From positions 2,666,001 to 2,730,000 of the forward strand of contig NZ_CP021421.1 of the NCBI RefSeq assembly GCF_002201515.1: DNA of 64,000 nucleotides, given 5' to 3'. The translations under genes and the position numbers were made by a program. This DNA is from Muribaculum intestinale (lineage in GTDB: Bacteria > Bacteroidota > Bacteroidia > Bacteroidales > Muribaculaceae). Below, one piece after another: positions 15,963 to 25,117 of this stretch (position 1 is the stretch's first letter; every line of letters starts with the position of its first letter). Under the pieces are notes generated by a model. It was not told the origin of the DNA and ran no database searches. It saw only the letters and a program-made list of their open reading frames with translations.

Positions 15963-17008
15963 ACTGGCAATACAAAATAAAAAGGGAGACCGAAGTCTCC
16001 CTGAGATTAACTAATTTTGTATTGCTTATGTACAGACAATTAACCTCGCAGCAAAGGTCGCAAATTTTCGCCTTACTGCAAAGAAAAACTTCGAGAGAAG
16101 AAATTGCCCTCATAGTAGGGTGCAGTCAGTCAACGCTTTGTCGTGAACTGAAGCGCAATTCCACAACCAAAGGCCACTATCTGTGGGAAAAGGCTCATGC
16201 CAAAGCCCTTGAACGCAGAAAGCGCACCACATCCAACAAGAAGCTCGACAGCGTGTTGGTGTGGCGTATAAAACAGATGATTATTGACCACCAATGGTCA
16301 CCAGAACAAATTCGTGGCGTGTTGGCCAAGGAAGGTGTTTCCGTATCCATACAGACCATTTACAACATTATAAACGCTGATGAAAGCGGAGAACTGCGCC
16401 GTCACCGCAGACATCCCGACTTCCGACGACGACCAAAAGGCGAACGCAAACCCACTAAAGCCACCAACATACCAAACCGCACAAGCATACACGACAGACC
16501 GGCCGAGGCCGACGGCAAACGCTTTGGCGATTTTGAGATGGATCTTATTGTTGATGCCTACGGGCACGCGATTCTAGTGCTGCTTGAACGCATGACTGGC
16601 TTTGTGATGATGGAGAAACTACCTTACGGAAAAAGAGCCAAGCCATTGTCAAAGACTGTCGTGAGAATGCTGTACGCATACCGTAAATATCTTAAAACCA
16701 TCACTACTGACAACGGCAGCGAGTTCGCGGCACACCTCGACATAACCGCCGGATTACGCATCAAAGGTCTCGATGATGTGACTGTTTACTTTGCCGACAG
16801 CTACTGCTCATGGCAGAAAGGAGCGGTCGAAAACATCAACAAACTCATCCGTCAATACATCCCCAAAAAGTCAAATTTCAATGATTTCACTGACCTATAC
16901 ATCAAGAATGTCGCAAAGAAACTAAACCTCAGACCACGGAAAAAACTCGGTTTTTCAAACCCGAAAACCGAGTTCTTCAAACAAATCGCTAATTTTGCAC
17001 TTGCCAGT
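15963..17008 (+). mobile_element. IS30-family insertion sequence
   Basis: The ends ACTGGCAA-TAC-AAAAT (from 15963) and its near complement ATTTTGCACTTGCCAGT (to 17008) form imperfect terminal repeats of about 20 bp. The element holds one transposase gene. Between the left end and the gene there is a hairpin GGGAGAC-CGAA-GTCTCCC (15984-16001), which could block read-through into the transposase. I see no target duplication. It lies between cdaA and the efp promoter, 42 bp before the latter, leaving both genes intact. Confidence 0.88.
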
Positions 17009-17011
17009 TGA
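16028..17011 (+). CDS. IS30-family transposase
   Basis: The ATG at 16028 (MYRQLTSQQRSQIFALLQRK) is the family start; the frame is open through the IS end upstream. The 327-residue protein has the N-terminal helix-turn-helix block SREEIALIVGCSQSTLCREL, and the IS30 DDE core with Asp in FGDFEMDLIVD, Asp in TITTDNGSEF and Glu in WQKGAVENINKLIRQYIPK. The TGA stop (17009-17011) lies just outside the recognisable right terminal repeat. Confidence 0.93.
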   Translation: MYRQLTSQQRSQIFALLQRKTSREEIALIVGCSQSTLCRELKRNSTTKGHYLWEKAHAKALERRKRTTSNKKLDSVLVWRIKQMIIDHQWSPEQIRGVLAKEGVSVSIQTIYNIINADESGELRRHRRHPDFRRRPKGERKPTKATNIPNRTSIHDRPAEADGKRFGDFEMDLIVDAYGHAILVLLERMTGFVMMEKLPYGKRAKPLSKTVVRMLYAYRKYLKTITTDNGSEFAAHLDITAGLRIKGLDDVTVYFADSYCSWQKGAVENINKLIRQYIPKKSNFNDFTDLYIKNVAKKLNLRPRKKLGFSNPKTEFFKQIANFALAS

Positions 17012-17049
17012 ACCTGCGGCTATTCTTGCATACGATTTGACAGGGTTCA

Positions 17050-17081
17050 TTTGTGAATTGATGCGGATTTTTGTAAATTTG
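17050..17081 (+). promoter_or_regulatory. Promoter of efp
   Basis: TTTG at 17050-17053, 20 bases of spacer, and TAAATTTG at 17074-17081 match the Bacteroidota primary-sigma consensus very well. The predicted start leaves a leader of about 60 bases before the efp ATG. The IS30-family copy ends just upstream without touching it. Confidence 0.75.
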
Positions 17082-17150
17082 TGCCGAAATTTACTCCGCG
17101 TTACGTGGAAATCATCATTAGCTTAACAACAAACAGATTACATTATAAAT

Positions 17151-17726
17151 ATGGCAACAACTGCAGATTTTAAGAATGGAATGTGCCTCGATATCGATGG
17201 CAACTACTTCTTCATCGTTGAATTTCTTCATGTTAAACCCGGCAAGGGCCCGGCTTTCGTTCGTACAAAACTCCGCAATGTAAAGACCGGTCGTATTATC
17301 GACAAGACCTGGAACTCAGGCGTAAAGGTCGAGGAAGTGCGTATCGAGCGCCGTCCATATCAGTTCTCTTACAAGGATGATATGGGCTATCACTTCCTTC
17401 ACACCGAGACATGGGAAGAGATTATTGTAGCCGGCGAGAGCATCGAAGGTGTTGAGTTCCTCAAGGATGGCGATATTTGCGAAGCTATGGTGCATGCGGC
17501 ATCTGAAACTGTGCTTACCTGTGAGATGCCCGCAAACGTAGTGCTTGAAATCACTTATACAGAGCCCGGCATCAAGGGTGATACCGCTACCAATACCCTT
17601 AAGCCCGCTACAGTCGAGACCGGCGCTGAGGTGCGTGTGCCCCTCTTCTGCGAGGTTGGCGACAAAGTACGTGTCGACACACGCAACGGTTCATATCTTG
17701 AACGTGTAGAGCGTGCAAAGGCTTAA
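17151..17726 (+). CDS. efp: Translation elongation factor P
   Basis: The 191-residue protein relieves ribosome stalling at polyproline stretches. The KOW-like N-terminal domain has [20 protein letters not shown], with the Lys of the PGKG loop at the site that is modified in other bacteria; the middle and C-terminal OB domains follow, with the family signature near [15 protein letters not shown]. Length fits the family. It is monocistronic with its own promoter; no epmA- or ymfI-type modification gene is nearby. Confidence 0.95.
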   Translation: MATTADFKNGMCLDIDGNYFFIVEFLHVKPGKGPAFVRTKLRNVKTGRIIDKTWNSGVKVEEVRIERRPYQFSYKDDMGYHFLHTETWEEIIVAGESIEGVEFLKDGDICEAMVHAASETVLTCEMPANVVLEITYTEPGIKGDTATNTLKPATVETGAEVRVPLFCEVGDKVRVDTRNGSYLERVERAKA

Positions 17727-17783
17727 TCTATGAAATAGTTTATATCGGCGCTATAAACATGATAGCCCGGTAAGATGTTATTA

Positions 17784-17822
17784 GAGTCGGAACGGTTCAT
17801 GTCATGTGGCTGATTCCGACTC
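17784..17822 (+). terminator. Hairpin after efp
   Basis: GAGTCGGAA (17784-17792) pairs perfectly with TTCCGACTC (17814-17822). It sits 57 bases behind the efp stop and 23 bases before the next ATG, followed by TCATTT. It may end efp transcription or lie in the leader of the flavodiiron gene. Confidence 0.5.
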
Positions 17823-17845
17823 TCATTTATCCACATAGCTCTATT

Positions 17846-19042
17846 ATGAACTTTAAAGAAATTACAGACGGCATATATTATGTCGGAGTAAACGACCGCA
17901 CGACAGCTCTCTTTGAATCATTGTGGCCGTTGCCGACTGGGGTCACATATAATTCATATCTTGTAAAAGGAAGTGAGAAACTCGCTCTGATTGACGGCGT
18001 TGCTATTGCCGAGTGCGAGAAGTTGCGTGAGAATATAGCCTCGCAGATTGGAGCCAAGGCTCCGGACTATCTTATCATAAACCATATGGAGCCCGACCAC
18101 TCCGGAGCCTTGAATGTAATACGTAGTTTCTTTCCGGATATTACTATTGTCGGCAATGCGAAGACCCTGGAAATGGTCAGAGGGTTTTATGGCATTACTG
18201 AAAATGTTATGAAGGTTGCTGATGGCGATTCTCTCGAATTGGGTGGCATGACTCTTACATTCCGCCTTACTCCTATGGTACACTGGCCGGAGACAATGAT
18301 GACATATGTGTCTGAACGCAATACGCTGTTTTCTGGCGATGCCTTCGGCTGTTTCGGCGCTTTAACTGGTGGAATCGTTGATTCCGAGACTGATATAGAG
18401 CCGTTTATCCCTGAAATTTACCGCTATTATTCCAACATTGTTGGGAAATACGGAGTTTTTGTGCAGAAAGCCCTCTCCAAACTGTCAACTCTTAAACTTG
18501 AGTATATCTGCTCTACTCATGGACCTGTATGGCACGAACAGATACCCATGGTGTCGGGGCTGTACGACCGTATGAGCCGTTATGAAGCAGAGGATGGGGT
18601 GGTAATAGTGTATGGTTCCATGTATGGAAATACCGAGGCTATGGCTGAGGTTATCGCTTCGCGCCTTGCTGAGAACGGAGTAAAGAAGATTCGTATGCAT
18701 GATGCATCGCGCTCACATCTGTCATATATTCTTGCCGATATATTCCGTTTCCGTGGGCTTGTCATAGGTGCTCCCACATATTCCAATACTCTTTATCCTC
18801 CGGTAGAAGCTCTTGTACAGGCTATTAAAACTCGGGAGGTGAAAAACCGTATAATATCCACGTTTGGCTCCTACACCTGGGCTCCGCAGGCGGTAAAGCG
18901 TATCAATACGCTGCTTGAAGAAGGGAAAAATGTCAGTGCGGATATTACTTCGGTAGAAGCCCGTCAGGCTCCGGATGCATCGGTAATGGAAGGATGTAAA
19001 ACCTTGGCCGACGAAATGGCACGCCGATTGGCTGATAAATAA
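17846..19042 (+). CDS. Flavodiiron protein (FprA family A-type flavoprotein)
   Basis: The ATG at 17846 (MNFKEITDGIYYVGVNDRTT) is the family start; the open frame upstream runs over a hairpin. The 398-residue protein has an N-terminal metallo-beta-lactamase-like diiron domain with all ligands visible (NHMEPDHSG, the His of MVHWPE, SGDAFG, STHGPVWH) and a C-terminal flavodoxin domain starting at IVYGSMYGNTEAMA. Such enzymes reduce oxygen or nitric oxide in anaerobes. No rubredoxin gene is adjacent. Confidence 0.93.
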   Translation: MNFKEITDGIYYVGVNDRTTALFESLWPLPTGVTYNSYLVKGSEKLALIDGVAIAECEKLRENIASQIGAKAPDYLIINHMEPDHSGALNVIRSFFPDITIVGNAKTLEMVRGFYGITENVMKVADGDSLELGGMTLTFRLTPMVHWPETMMTYVSERNTLFSGDAFGCFGALTGGIVDSETDIEPFIPEIYRYYSNIVGKYGVFVQKALSKLSTLKLEYICSTHGPVWHEQIPMVSGLYDRMSRYEAEDGVVIVYGSMYGNTEAMAEVIASRLAENGVKKIRMHDASRSHLSYILADIFRFRGLVIGAPTYSNTLYPPVEALVQAIKTREVKNRIISTFGSYTWAPQAVKRINTLLEEGKNVSADITSVEARQAPDASVMEGCKTLADEMARRLADK

Positions 19043-19055
19043 TATAATGTAATAT

Positions 19056-19643
19056 ATGATGGACATTGCCGATATGCAGATTGAGCGCCATCCGTGGGAG
19101 CCTTTTGTTCCGGATGGCGCGCGTGTGCTGATTATGGGTACTTTCCCTCCGGGTAGCCATCGGTGGAGCATGGATTTCTATTATCCTAACCGTACCAATG
19201 ACTTCTGGTATATGATGGGTTTGATTTTCTTTGATGACCGTAATGCACTGTATTGTCCTGAAAGCAAGTGTTTTGACCTTAAAACTATTAAGGGGTTGCT
19301 CACCGATAGGCACATAGCGCTCAATGATACCGCACGTGAGGTACGGCGTCTTAAAGGCAATGCGTCCGATAAGTTTCTTGATATTGTCACTCCGGTGCCT
19401 TTATATGAGTTGCTTGGTGGTATGCCGGAATGTCATACGGTCGCTACTACCGGAGAGAAGGCTGCCGGTGTCGTTGCGGATATAACCGGCACACAGGTGC
19501 CTAAGATGGGTAATATGGTTCATTCGTCAGATGGTATTGATATCTGGAGGATGCCGTCCACGAGCCGAGCATATCCTATGCGTCTTGAGGCTAAGGCCGC
19601 ATATTACGAGACTCTTTTCCGCTCGGTCGGAATATTGTCATAA
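19056..19643 (+). CDS. Uracil-DNA glycosylase family protein
   Basis: A 195-residue protein of the UDG superfamily. Motif 1 is visible as IMGTFPPGSHRWSMDFYYPN, and motif 2 as the C-terminal MPSTSRAYPM block. The family removes uracil or mismatched bases from DNA, but this branch (with the GTFPP motif) is little characterised, so the substrate is uncertain. It starts 13 bases behind the flavodiiron gene and is probably cotranscribed. A second ATG one codon in is equally possible. Confidence 0.75.
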   Translation: MMDIADMQIERHPWEPFVPDGARVLIMGTFPPGSHRWSMDFYYPNRTNDFWYMMGLIFFDDRNALYCPESKCFDLKTIKGLLTDRHIALNDTAREVRRLKGNASDKFLDIVTPVPLYELLGGMPECHTVATTGEKAAGVVADITGTQVPKMGNMVHSSDGIDIWRMPSTSRAYPMRLEAKAAYYETLFRSVGILS

Positions 19644-19719
19644 TCCTGTATGTGAACGCTCCGGGGCTTGCGATTGTTATTAATATGAATGATTAATAAC
19701 AAGTAAATCCCGATGAGTT

Positions 19720-19887
19720 ATGTTTGAAGAATTAAAAGACAAGGCTTCCGGCCTTATGGAAAACGAAAATGTAAAGGAGGTCGTTGAAAAGGCGACTGAG
19801 TTTATCAGTAGTGAGAAAGGCAAGGAGGTCATAGAGACCGTTAAGGAGAAGGCCGAGGAATTTATCAAGGATAAATTCGGTAAATAA
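19720..19887 (+). CDS. 55-residue charged helical protein
   Basis: ATG at 19720, stop TAA at 19885-19887. The product MFEELKDKASGLMENENVKE... is rich in Glu and Lys, almost all helix, and contains two related segments (VKEVVEKATEFI and GKEVIETVKEKAEEFIKDKF), so it may form an amphipathic helical hairpin or coiled coil. No Cys, no signal. It is followed 13 bases later by a strong terminator, which supports a real gene. Function unknown. Confidence 0.7.
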   Translation: MFEELKDKASGLMENENVKEVVEKATEFISSEKGKEVIETVKEKAEEFIKDKFGK

Positions 19888-19900
19888 TATCATTGTATAT

Positions 19901-19935
19901 AAAAAGCGCCGCAGCACAAATCTGCGGTGCTTTTT
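19901..19935 (+). terminator. Rho-independent terminator
   Basis: AAAAAGC(G)CCGCAG pairs with CTGCGG(T)GCTTTTT around a short loop (19901-19935). The A and T runs on both sides let it work in both directions. It ends the small 19720 gene. Confidence 0.85.
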
Positions 19936-20029
19936 ATATACAGGTATTTGCCGAATCATTGTATTCAGCATCATGTGAGCTTTGTTATCTTGTTTGATGG
20001 CATAATTGAGGAAATTTTTCTGAGATTTG

Positions 20030-20060
20030 TTGGGAGAATTGACGGGAGTTAGTAACTTTG
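20030..20060 (+). promoter_or_regulatory. Promoter of mutA-mutB
   Basis: TTG at 20030-20032, 20 bases of spacer and TAACTTTG at 20053-20060 fit the Bacteroidota consensus. The leader to the mutA ATG would be about 105 bases long; I could not recognise a cobalamin riboswitch in it. Confidence 0.65.
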
Positions 20061-20171
20061 CCTTATATGACATTATGTGCGTGCGTAGGTTGCATGTCTC
20101 ATGGACAACTGCGTATGCCTGATGTTGCAGACACGACATTTTAATATAAATTTTAAATATTAACCTCAACC

Positions 20172-22028
20172 ATGGCAGACAATAAAGAAAAGTTGTTCGA
20201 CATGTTTCCTGAGTGCTCCTACGACCAGTGGAGAGCCAAAGTAGAAGCCGACCTTAAGGGTGCCGACTTCAATAAGAAACTTGTTTGGCGCACCAACGAA
20301 GGCTTCAATGTAGAGCCCGTTTACCGTGCCGAGAACATTGCCGATTTTAAGACCACGGACTCACTCCCTGGCGAATACCCTTATCTTCGCGGCACTCGTA
20401 CAGATAATGACTGGAAGGTGCGTCAGGAGATACTTGAAGATACAATCGAGGCCGCTAATGCCGCGGCTCTTGATGTGCTCGGAAAAGGTGTTAATTCTTT
20501 GGGCTTCAATATTCCACTCACTACACCTGATGAAGTAGGCTGTCTCCTTGCAGGCATTGATCTCAACAATGTTGAAATCAATTTCCAGACATGTCCCCGC
20601 CATGCGGTAGAGTTGGCCAAGGCACTCGTGGAATATCTTCGCGGTAGTGGTGAGCTGACTGCGTTCAACGGCTCGATTGACTTCAATCCGATGCGTCGTG
20701 CGTTGAAGCACGGAACAGAGTTCCCCGGTGACATCAAGGCTATTGCCCTTGAATTGCTGGAGACTGTAAAACCGGTCGACAACCTTCAGATTTTTGCCGT
20801 TGACAGTTTCATGTTGTGCAATGCCGGCGCATACATCTATCAGGAGCTCGGATATGCTCTGTCATGGGGTGCCGAATGGATGACTATGCTAACTGATGCC
20901 GGTGTAAAGGCCGACATTGTGGCAAAGCGCATCAAATTCAATATGGGTGTAAGTTCCAACTATTTCATGGAAATCGCCAAATTCCGCGCTGCACGTATGT
21001 TGTGGGCTCAGATTGTAGAGCAGTATAAGCCCGATTCAAAGCAGAGCGCCAAAATGCTTGTGCATGCCATCACATCGCGTTTTAACCAAACGATATATGA
21101 CGCTCATGTGAATCTTCTCCGTTCGCAGACCGAATCAATGTCGGCGGCTCTTGCCGGTGTCGACTCGATTACTACCACCCCGTTCGATGCTCCTTATAAG
21201 AAACCTGATGCATTCTCAGAGCGCATTGCCCGCAATCAGCAGCACTTGCTTAAGGAAGAAAGCCATCTTGATAAGGTAATCGACCCTGCAGGAGGTAGCT
21301 ATTATGTGGAGACTTTGACTCTGTCTATCGCAGAGCAGGCATGGAAGCTGTTCCTCGATGTAGAGGAAAAAGGCGGATTCCTCGCATGCATTAACGATGG
21401 GACTGTACAGGCCGCAGTGAATGAGAGCAACGCAAAACGCCATACCGATGTCGCCCGCCGCAAGGAGATACTGCTTGGCACCAATCAGTATCCTAATATT
21501 AATGAGACTGCCGCCGGAAAAATTGAGACTACAGGTGCCGCTTGCGGATGCCATCATGGCGACCACGACCATTGCGATGACAAGGGTGGCCTTAACATGA
21601 ATCGTGCGGCAAGCGACTTTGAGACTCTGCGTCTGGCTACCGAGGCTGCTGCAAAGCGTCCTAAAGTGTTCATGCTTACCATCGGCAATCTTGCCATGCG
21701 ACTCGCTCGTGCCCAGTTCTCTACCAACTTCTTCGGATGTGCCGGATACGAGATTATCGACAATCTTGGCTTCGATACCGTAGAGCAGGGCGTAGAGGCG
21801 GCTATGGAGAAAGGTGCCGACGTGGTTGTGCTTTGCTCAAGCGATGATGAATATGCCGATTTCGCCCCCAAAGCCAATGAGGCTCTTGCCGGTCGTGCTA
21901 TTCTTGTAGTTGCCGGTGCGCCCGCATGCATGGACGACCTCAAGGCTGCAGGTATCAACGACTTCATCCATGTGCGTTGCAACGTACTTGATACTCTTCG
22001 TGATTTCAACTCCCGTCTGCTCAAATAA
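20172..22028 (+). CDS. mutA: Methylmalonyl-CoA mutase small subunit
   Basis: The 618-residue small (beta) subunit of the heterodimeric enzyme that interconverts methylmalonyl-CoA and succinyl-CoA for propionate formation. The TIM-barrel domain covers about residues 30-440 and a flavodoxin-like domain about 500-618. As usual for this subunit the DxHxxG cobalamin motif is missing (it has IGNLAMRLARAQF at that place). The linker between the domains holds a Cys/His cluster: C458, C460, H461, H462, H465, H467, C468, with acidic residues between. I do not know this from the standard family. mutB follows 18 bases behind. Confidence 0.95.
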   Translation: MADNKEKLFDMFPECSYDQWRAKVEADLKGADFNKKLVWRTNEGFNVEPVYRAENIADFKTTDSLPGEYPYLRGTRTDNDWKVRQEILEDTIEAANAAALDVLGKGVNSLGFNIPLTTPDEVGCLLAGIDLNNVEINFQTCPRHAVELAKALVEYLRGSGELTAFNGSIDFNPMRRALKHGTEFPGDIKAIALELLETVKPVDNLQIFAVDSFMLCNAGAYIYQELGYALSWGAEWMTMLTDAGVKADIVAKRIKFNMGVSSNYFMEIAKFRAARMLWAQIVEQYKPDSKQSAKMLVHAITSRFNQTIYDAHVNLLRSQTESMSAALAGVDSITTTPFDAPYKKPDAFSERIARNQQHLLKEESHLDKVIDPAGGSYYVETLTLSIAEQAWKLFLDVEEKGGFLACINDGTVQAAVNESNAKRHTDVARRKEILLGTNQYPNINETAAGKIETTGAACGCHHGDHDHCDDKGGLNMNRAASDFETLRLATEAAAKRPKVFMLTIGNLAMRLARAQFSTNFFGCAGYEIIDNLGFDTVEQGVEAAMEKGADVVVLCSSDDEYADFAPKANEALAGRAILVVAGAPACMDDLKAAGINDFIHVRCNVLDTLRDFNSRLLK

Positions 22029-22046
22029 TCCAACACGTCAACAAAA

Positions 22047-24182
22047 ATGAAACCAGATTTCAAAACCATAGATATTGCCAAAGACGCATTCGGCACCAAT
22101 CATGTTGCCGTGGCACACGGAGAGGACTGGATTACACCGGAACTTATTTCCGTAAAGAACGTCTATACAAAGCAGGACCTTGAGGGACTGGAACACCTCA
22201 ACTATATGTCGGGTATCCCCCCGTTCCTGCGTGGCCCGTACAGCGCTATGTATCCTCTGCGCCCATGGACCATCCGCCAGTATGCCGGCTTCTCTACAGC
22301 CGCCGAGTCAAACGCTTTCTATCGCCGCAACCTTGCGTCGGGACAGAAAGGTCTTTCTGTTGCATTCGACCTCGCCACACACCGTGGCTACGATGCCGAC
22401 CATCCCCGTGTTGTAGGTGATGTGGGTAAGGCCGGTGTGTCAATCTGCTCGCTCGACGACATGAAAGTGCTCTTCGATGGTATTCCTCTTAACAAGATGT
22501 CTGTGTCGATGACTATGAACGGTGCGGTGCTTCCTGTGCTCGCCTTCTATATCAATGCAGGCCTGGAGCAGGGTGCCAAACTTGAAGAGATGGCCGGAAC
22601 TATCCAGAATGATATCCTTAAGGAATTCATGGTGCGCAATACATATATCTATCCGCCTGAATTCTCGATGCGTATTATCGCCGATATCTTCGAGTACACC
22701 TCGCAGAACATGCCTAAGTTCAACTCGATATCAATTTCCGGTTATCATATGCAGGAAGCCGGTGCAACATGCGACATCGAGCTCGCCTATACTCTTGCCG
22801 ACGGTCTTGAATACCTTCGTGCAGGCGTGAATGCCGGCATGGATATCGACTCGTTTGCTCCGCGTCTGTCGTTCTTCTGGGCCATCGGCATGAACTTCTT
22901 CATGGAGATTGCCAAGATGCGTGCTGCACGCATGCTCTGGGCCAAGATTGTAAGCCAGTTCAATCCCAAGAATCCGAAATCGCTCGCTCTGCGCACTCAC
23001 TCGCAGACCTCCGGCTGGTCGCTTACCGAGCAGGATCCTTTCAACAACGTAGGTCGTACATGCATTGAGGCTATGGGCGCAGCTCTTGGTCATACCCAGT
23101 CGCTTCACACCAATGCGCTTGATGAGGCTATCGCTCTGCCTACAGACTTCTCGGCTCGTATCGCGCGTAACACCCAGATTTATATTCAGGAGGAGACTCT
23201 CGTTACAAAACAGGTCGACCCGTGGGGCGGCAGCTACTATGTCGAGGCCCTTACCAACGAGATTGCTCATCGTGCATGGGAGCATATCCAGGAAATCGAG
23301 AAACTTGGCGGTATGGCCAAGGCCATCGAGACCGGTCTGCCCAAACTTCGTATCGAGGAGGCGGCAGCCCGCACACAGGCACGTATTGACTCCGGCCGTC
23401 AGACCATCGTAGGCATCAACAAGTATCGCCTTGACCACGAGGATCCAATCGATATCCTTGAAATCGACAACACACAGGTACGCAATGAGCAGATTGAGCG
23501 TCTCAACGAGGTGAAGGCACACCGTGATGAGGTGGCAGTCAAGAAAGCTCTTGCCGATATCACAGAGTGTGTGCGCACGAAGGAGGGCAATCTTCTCGAC
23601 CTCGCGGTAAAAGCCGCCGGACTTCGCGCCACACTTGGCGAGATTTCCGATGCGTGTGAGGAGGTTGTAGGACGTTATAAAGCAGTAATCAGAACTATTT
23701 CAGGCGTGTATAGCAGCGAAACAAAGAAGGATCCCGACTTTATCCGCGCTCAGCAGATGGCCGAGGATTTCGCCAAGAGAGAGGGACGTCAGCCCCGTAT
23801 TATGATTGCCAAGATGGGTCAGGACGGACACGACCGTGGCGCAAAGGTTGTAGCTACCGGTTATGCCGACTGTGGATTCGATGTTGATATGGGACCGCTT
23901 TTCCAGACTCCGGAGGAGGCTGCCCGTCAGGCAGTTGAGAACGACGTGCATATCCTTGGTGTGTCGTCTCTTGCCGCCGGTCACAAGACTCTCGTTCCCC
24001 AGGTAATCGAAGAGTTGAAGAAACTCGGTCGTGATGATATCATGGTGACTGCCGGAGGTGTAATCCCTGCACAGGATTATGACTTCCTTTACAAGGCGGG
24101 TGTCGCCGCAATCTTCGGCCCCGGCACTCGTATTCCCGATTCTGCCATCAAGATGCTTGAGATTCTTAATGGTGCGGAATAA
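22047..24182 (+). CDS. mutB: Methylmalonyl-CoA mutase large subunit
   Basis: The 711-residue catalytic (alpha) subunit. The barrel domain shows [20 protein letters not shown] and the substrate-binding [20 protein letters not shown]; the C-terminal cobalamin domain has [20 protein letters not shown], containing the DxHxxG ligand, and [10 protein letters not shown]. It works with mutA; no meaB or epimerase gene is in the window. A strong terminator hairpin stands at 24218-24250. Confidence 0.97.
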   Translation: MKPDFKTIDIAKDAFGTNHVAVAHGEDWITPELISVKNVYTKQDLEGLEHLNYMSGIPPFLRGPYSAMYPLRPWTIRQYAGFSTAAESNAFYRRNLASGQKGLSVAFDLATHRGYDADHPRVVGDVGKAGVSICSLDDMKVLFDGIPLNKMSVSMTMNGAVLPVLAFYINAGLEQGAKLEEMAGTIQNDILKEFMVRNTYIYPPEFSMRIIADIFEYTSQNMPKFNSISISGYHMQEAGATCDIELAYTLADGLEYLRAGVNAGMDIDSFAPRLSFFWAIGMNFFMEIAKMRAARMLWAKIVSQFNPKNPKSLALRTHSQTSGWSLTEQDPFNNVGRTCIEAMGAALGHTQSLHTNALDEAIALPTDFSARIARNTQIYIQEETLVTKQVDPWGGSYYVEALTNEIAHRAWEHIQEIEKLGGMAKAIETGLPKLRIEEAAARTQARIDSGRQTIVGINKYRLDHEDPIDILEIDNTQVRNEQIERLNEVKAHRDEVAVKKALADITECVRTKEGNLLDLAVKAAGLRATLGEISDACEEVVGRYKAVIRTISGVYSSETKKDPDFIRAQQMAEDFAKREGRQPRIMIAKMGQDGHDRGAKVVATGYADCGFDVDMGPLFQTPEEAARQAVENDVHILGVSSLAAGHKTLVPQVIEELKKLGRDDIMVTAGGVIPAQDYDFLYKAGVAAIFGPGTRIPDSAIKMLEILNGAE

Positions 24183-24217
24183 CGTATAAAAGCAGATACT
24201 ATCCATTATAAACTTGA

Positions 24218-24250
24218 TGAAGCCGGGAACACGGATTGTTCCCGGCTTCA
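24218..24250 (+). terminator. Hairpin behind mutB
   Basis: TGAAGCCGGGAAC (24218-24230) and GTTCCCGGCTTCA (24238-24250) are perfect 13-bp partners around a seven-base loop. No long T-run follows, only TTGATTTG. Confidence 0.75.
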
Positions 24251-24268
24251 TTGATTTGAAATGAACGT

Positions 24269-25006
24269 ATGCCGATGTGGAATCCATGGCATGGTTGCCA
24301 TAAGATAAGTGCCGGATGCCGGCATTGTTATGTGTTCCGTGAAGATGCAGCTTTCGGAACATCGATACCGTCTACTGAAGTCCGGCGAACATTATCATTC
24401 AGTCTTCCTCTTAGGAGAGACCGAAGCGGAAACTGGAAATACCCTGCCGGTACAGAGTTTGCTCTCTGTCTGACATCCGATTTTCTTATTGAGGAAGCAG
24501 ATGGCTGGAGAGATGATATATGGGAAATCATGCGCATACGAAGCGACTGTTCGTTCTTTTTCTTTACAAAACGCATTGAACGTCTTGACGCCATGCTTCC
24601 GGACGACTGGGGTGACGGCTACGATAATGTAGCCATAGGATGCACGGTGGAAAATCAGGAACGTGCCGATTACCGTATGCCGATATTCCTTTCATTGCCG
24701 ATACGACATAGGCTTGTCATAGTCGCGCCCATGCTTGAGCGGGTTGACCTTCGTCCGTACCTTGCGCCCGGAGTTATTGAGGAAGTATCGGTCGGCGGCG
24801 AGTCGGGGAAGTATGCGCGCGAACTTGATTACAGTTGGGTGACTGATATGCGTGAGCAGTGTGAGGATTCGGGAGTCGCATTCTGTTTTCACCAGACCGG
24901 ATCATATCTTTTGAAAGATGGCCGACACTATCATATCCCGCGTGAGCATCAGCATTCACAGGCTGCGAAAGCAGGTATAAATATACATATTGAACGACAT
25001 AAATAG
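24269..25006 (+). CDS. DUF5131 (phage Gp37/Gp68-like) family protein
   Basis: A 245-residue protein beginning MPMWNPWHGCHKISAGCRHC, the hallmark of the DUF5131 family. The Cys pattern CxxxxxxCxxC looks like an iron-sulfur or radical-SAM-type cluster site; the later blocks CLTSDFLIEEADGWRDDIWE and EEVSVGGESG also belong to the family. Function unknown. It lies 18 bases behind the mutB hairpin and is followed by a region with a separate promoter for mtaB. The second ATG (MWNPW) two codons in is an equally good start. Confidence 0.8.
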   Translation: MPMWNPWHGCHKISAGCRHCYVFREDAAFGTSIPSTEVRRTLSFSLPLRRDRSGNWKYPAGTEFALCLTSDFLIEEADGWRDDIWEIMRIRSDCSFFFFTKRIERLDAMLPDDWGDGYDNVAIGCTVENQERADYRMPIFLSLPIRHRLVIVAPMLERVDLRPYLAPGVIEEVSVGGESGKYARELDYSWVTDMREQCEDSGVAFCFHQTGSYLLKDGRHYHIPREHQHSQAAKAGINIHIERHK

Positions 25007-25104
25007 AGAAAATATCAGTGTGACGTCATCCCAATGCTTGTCTAAAATTTCAGATATGGATAAAAAATGGCTTAATGCGAAGATGTGGAGTGGTGTAAAA
25101 AATG

Positions 25105-25112
25105 TATATTTG
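25105..25112 (+). promoter_or_regulatory. Promoter element right before the mtaB start
   Basis: TATATTTG fits TAnnTTTG; the mtaB ATG begins six bases behind it. If it is used, transcription starts at or within a few bases of the start codon, giving a leaderless or nearly leaderless message. A matching -33 element is not evident. Confidence 0.5.
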
Positions 25113-25117
25113 CAGTT

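Noticed and set aside
20061..20171. Cobalamin riboswitch in the mutA leader
   Set aside because: The leader is long enough for a small structure, but the conserved boxes of the B12 riboswitch were not found here or upstream of nrdJ.
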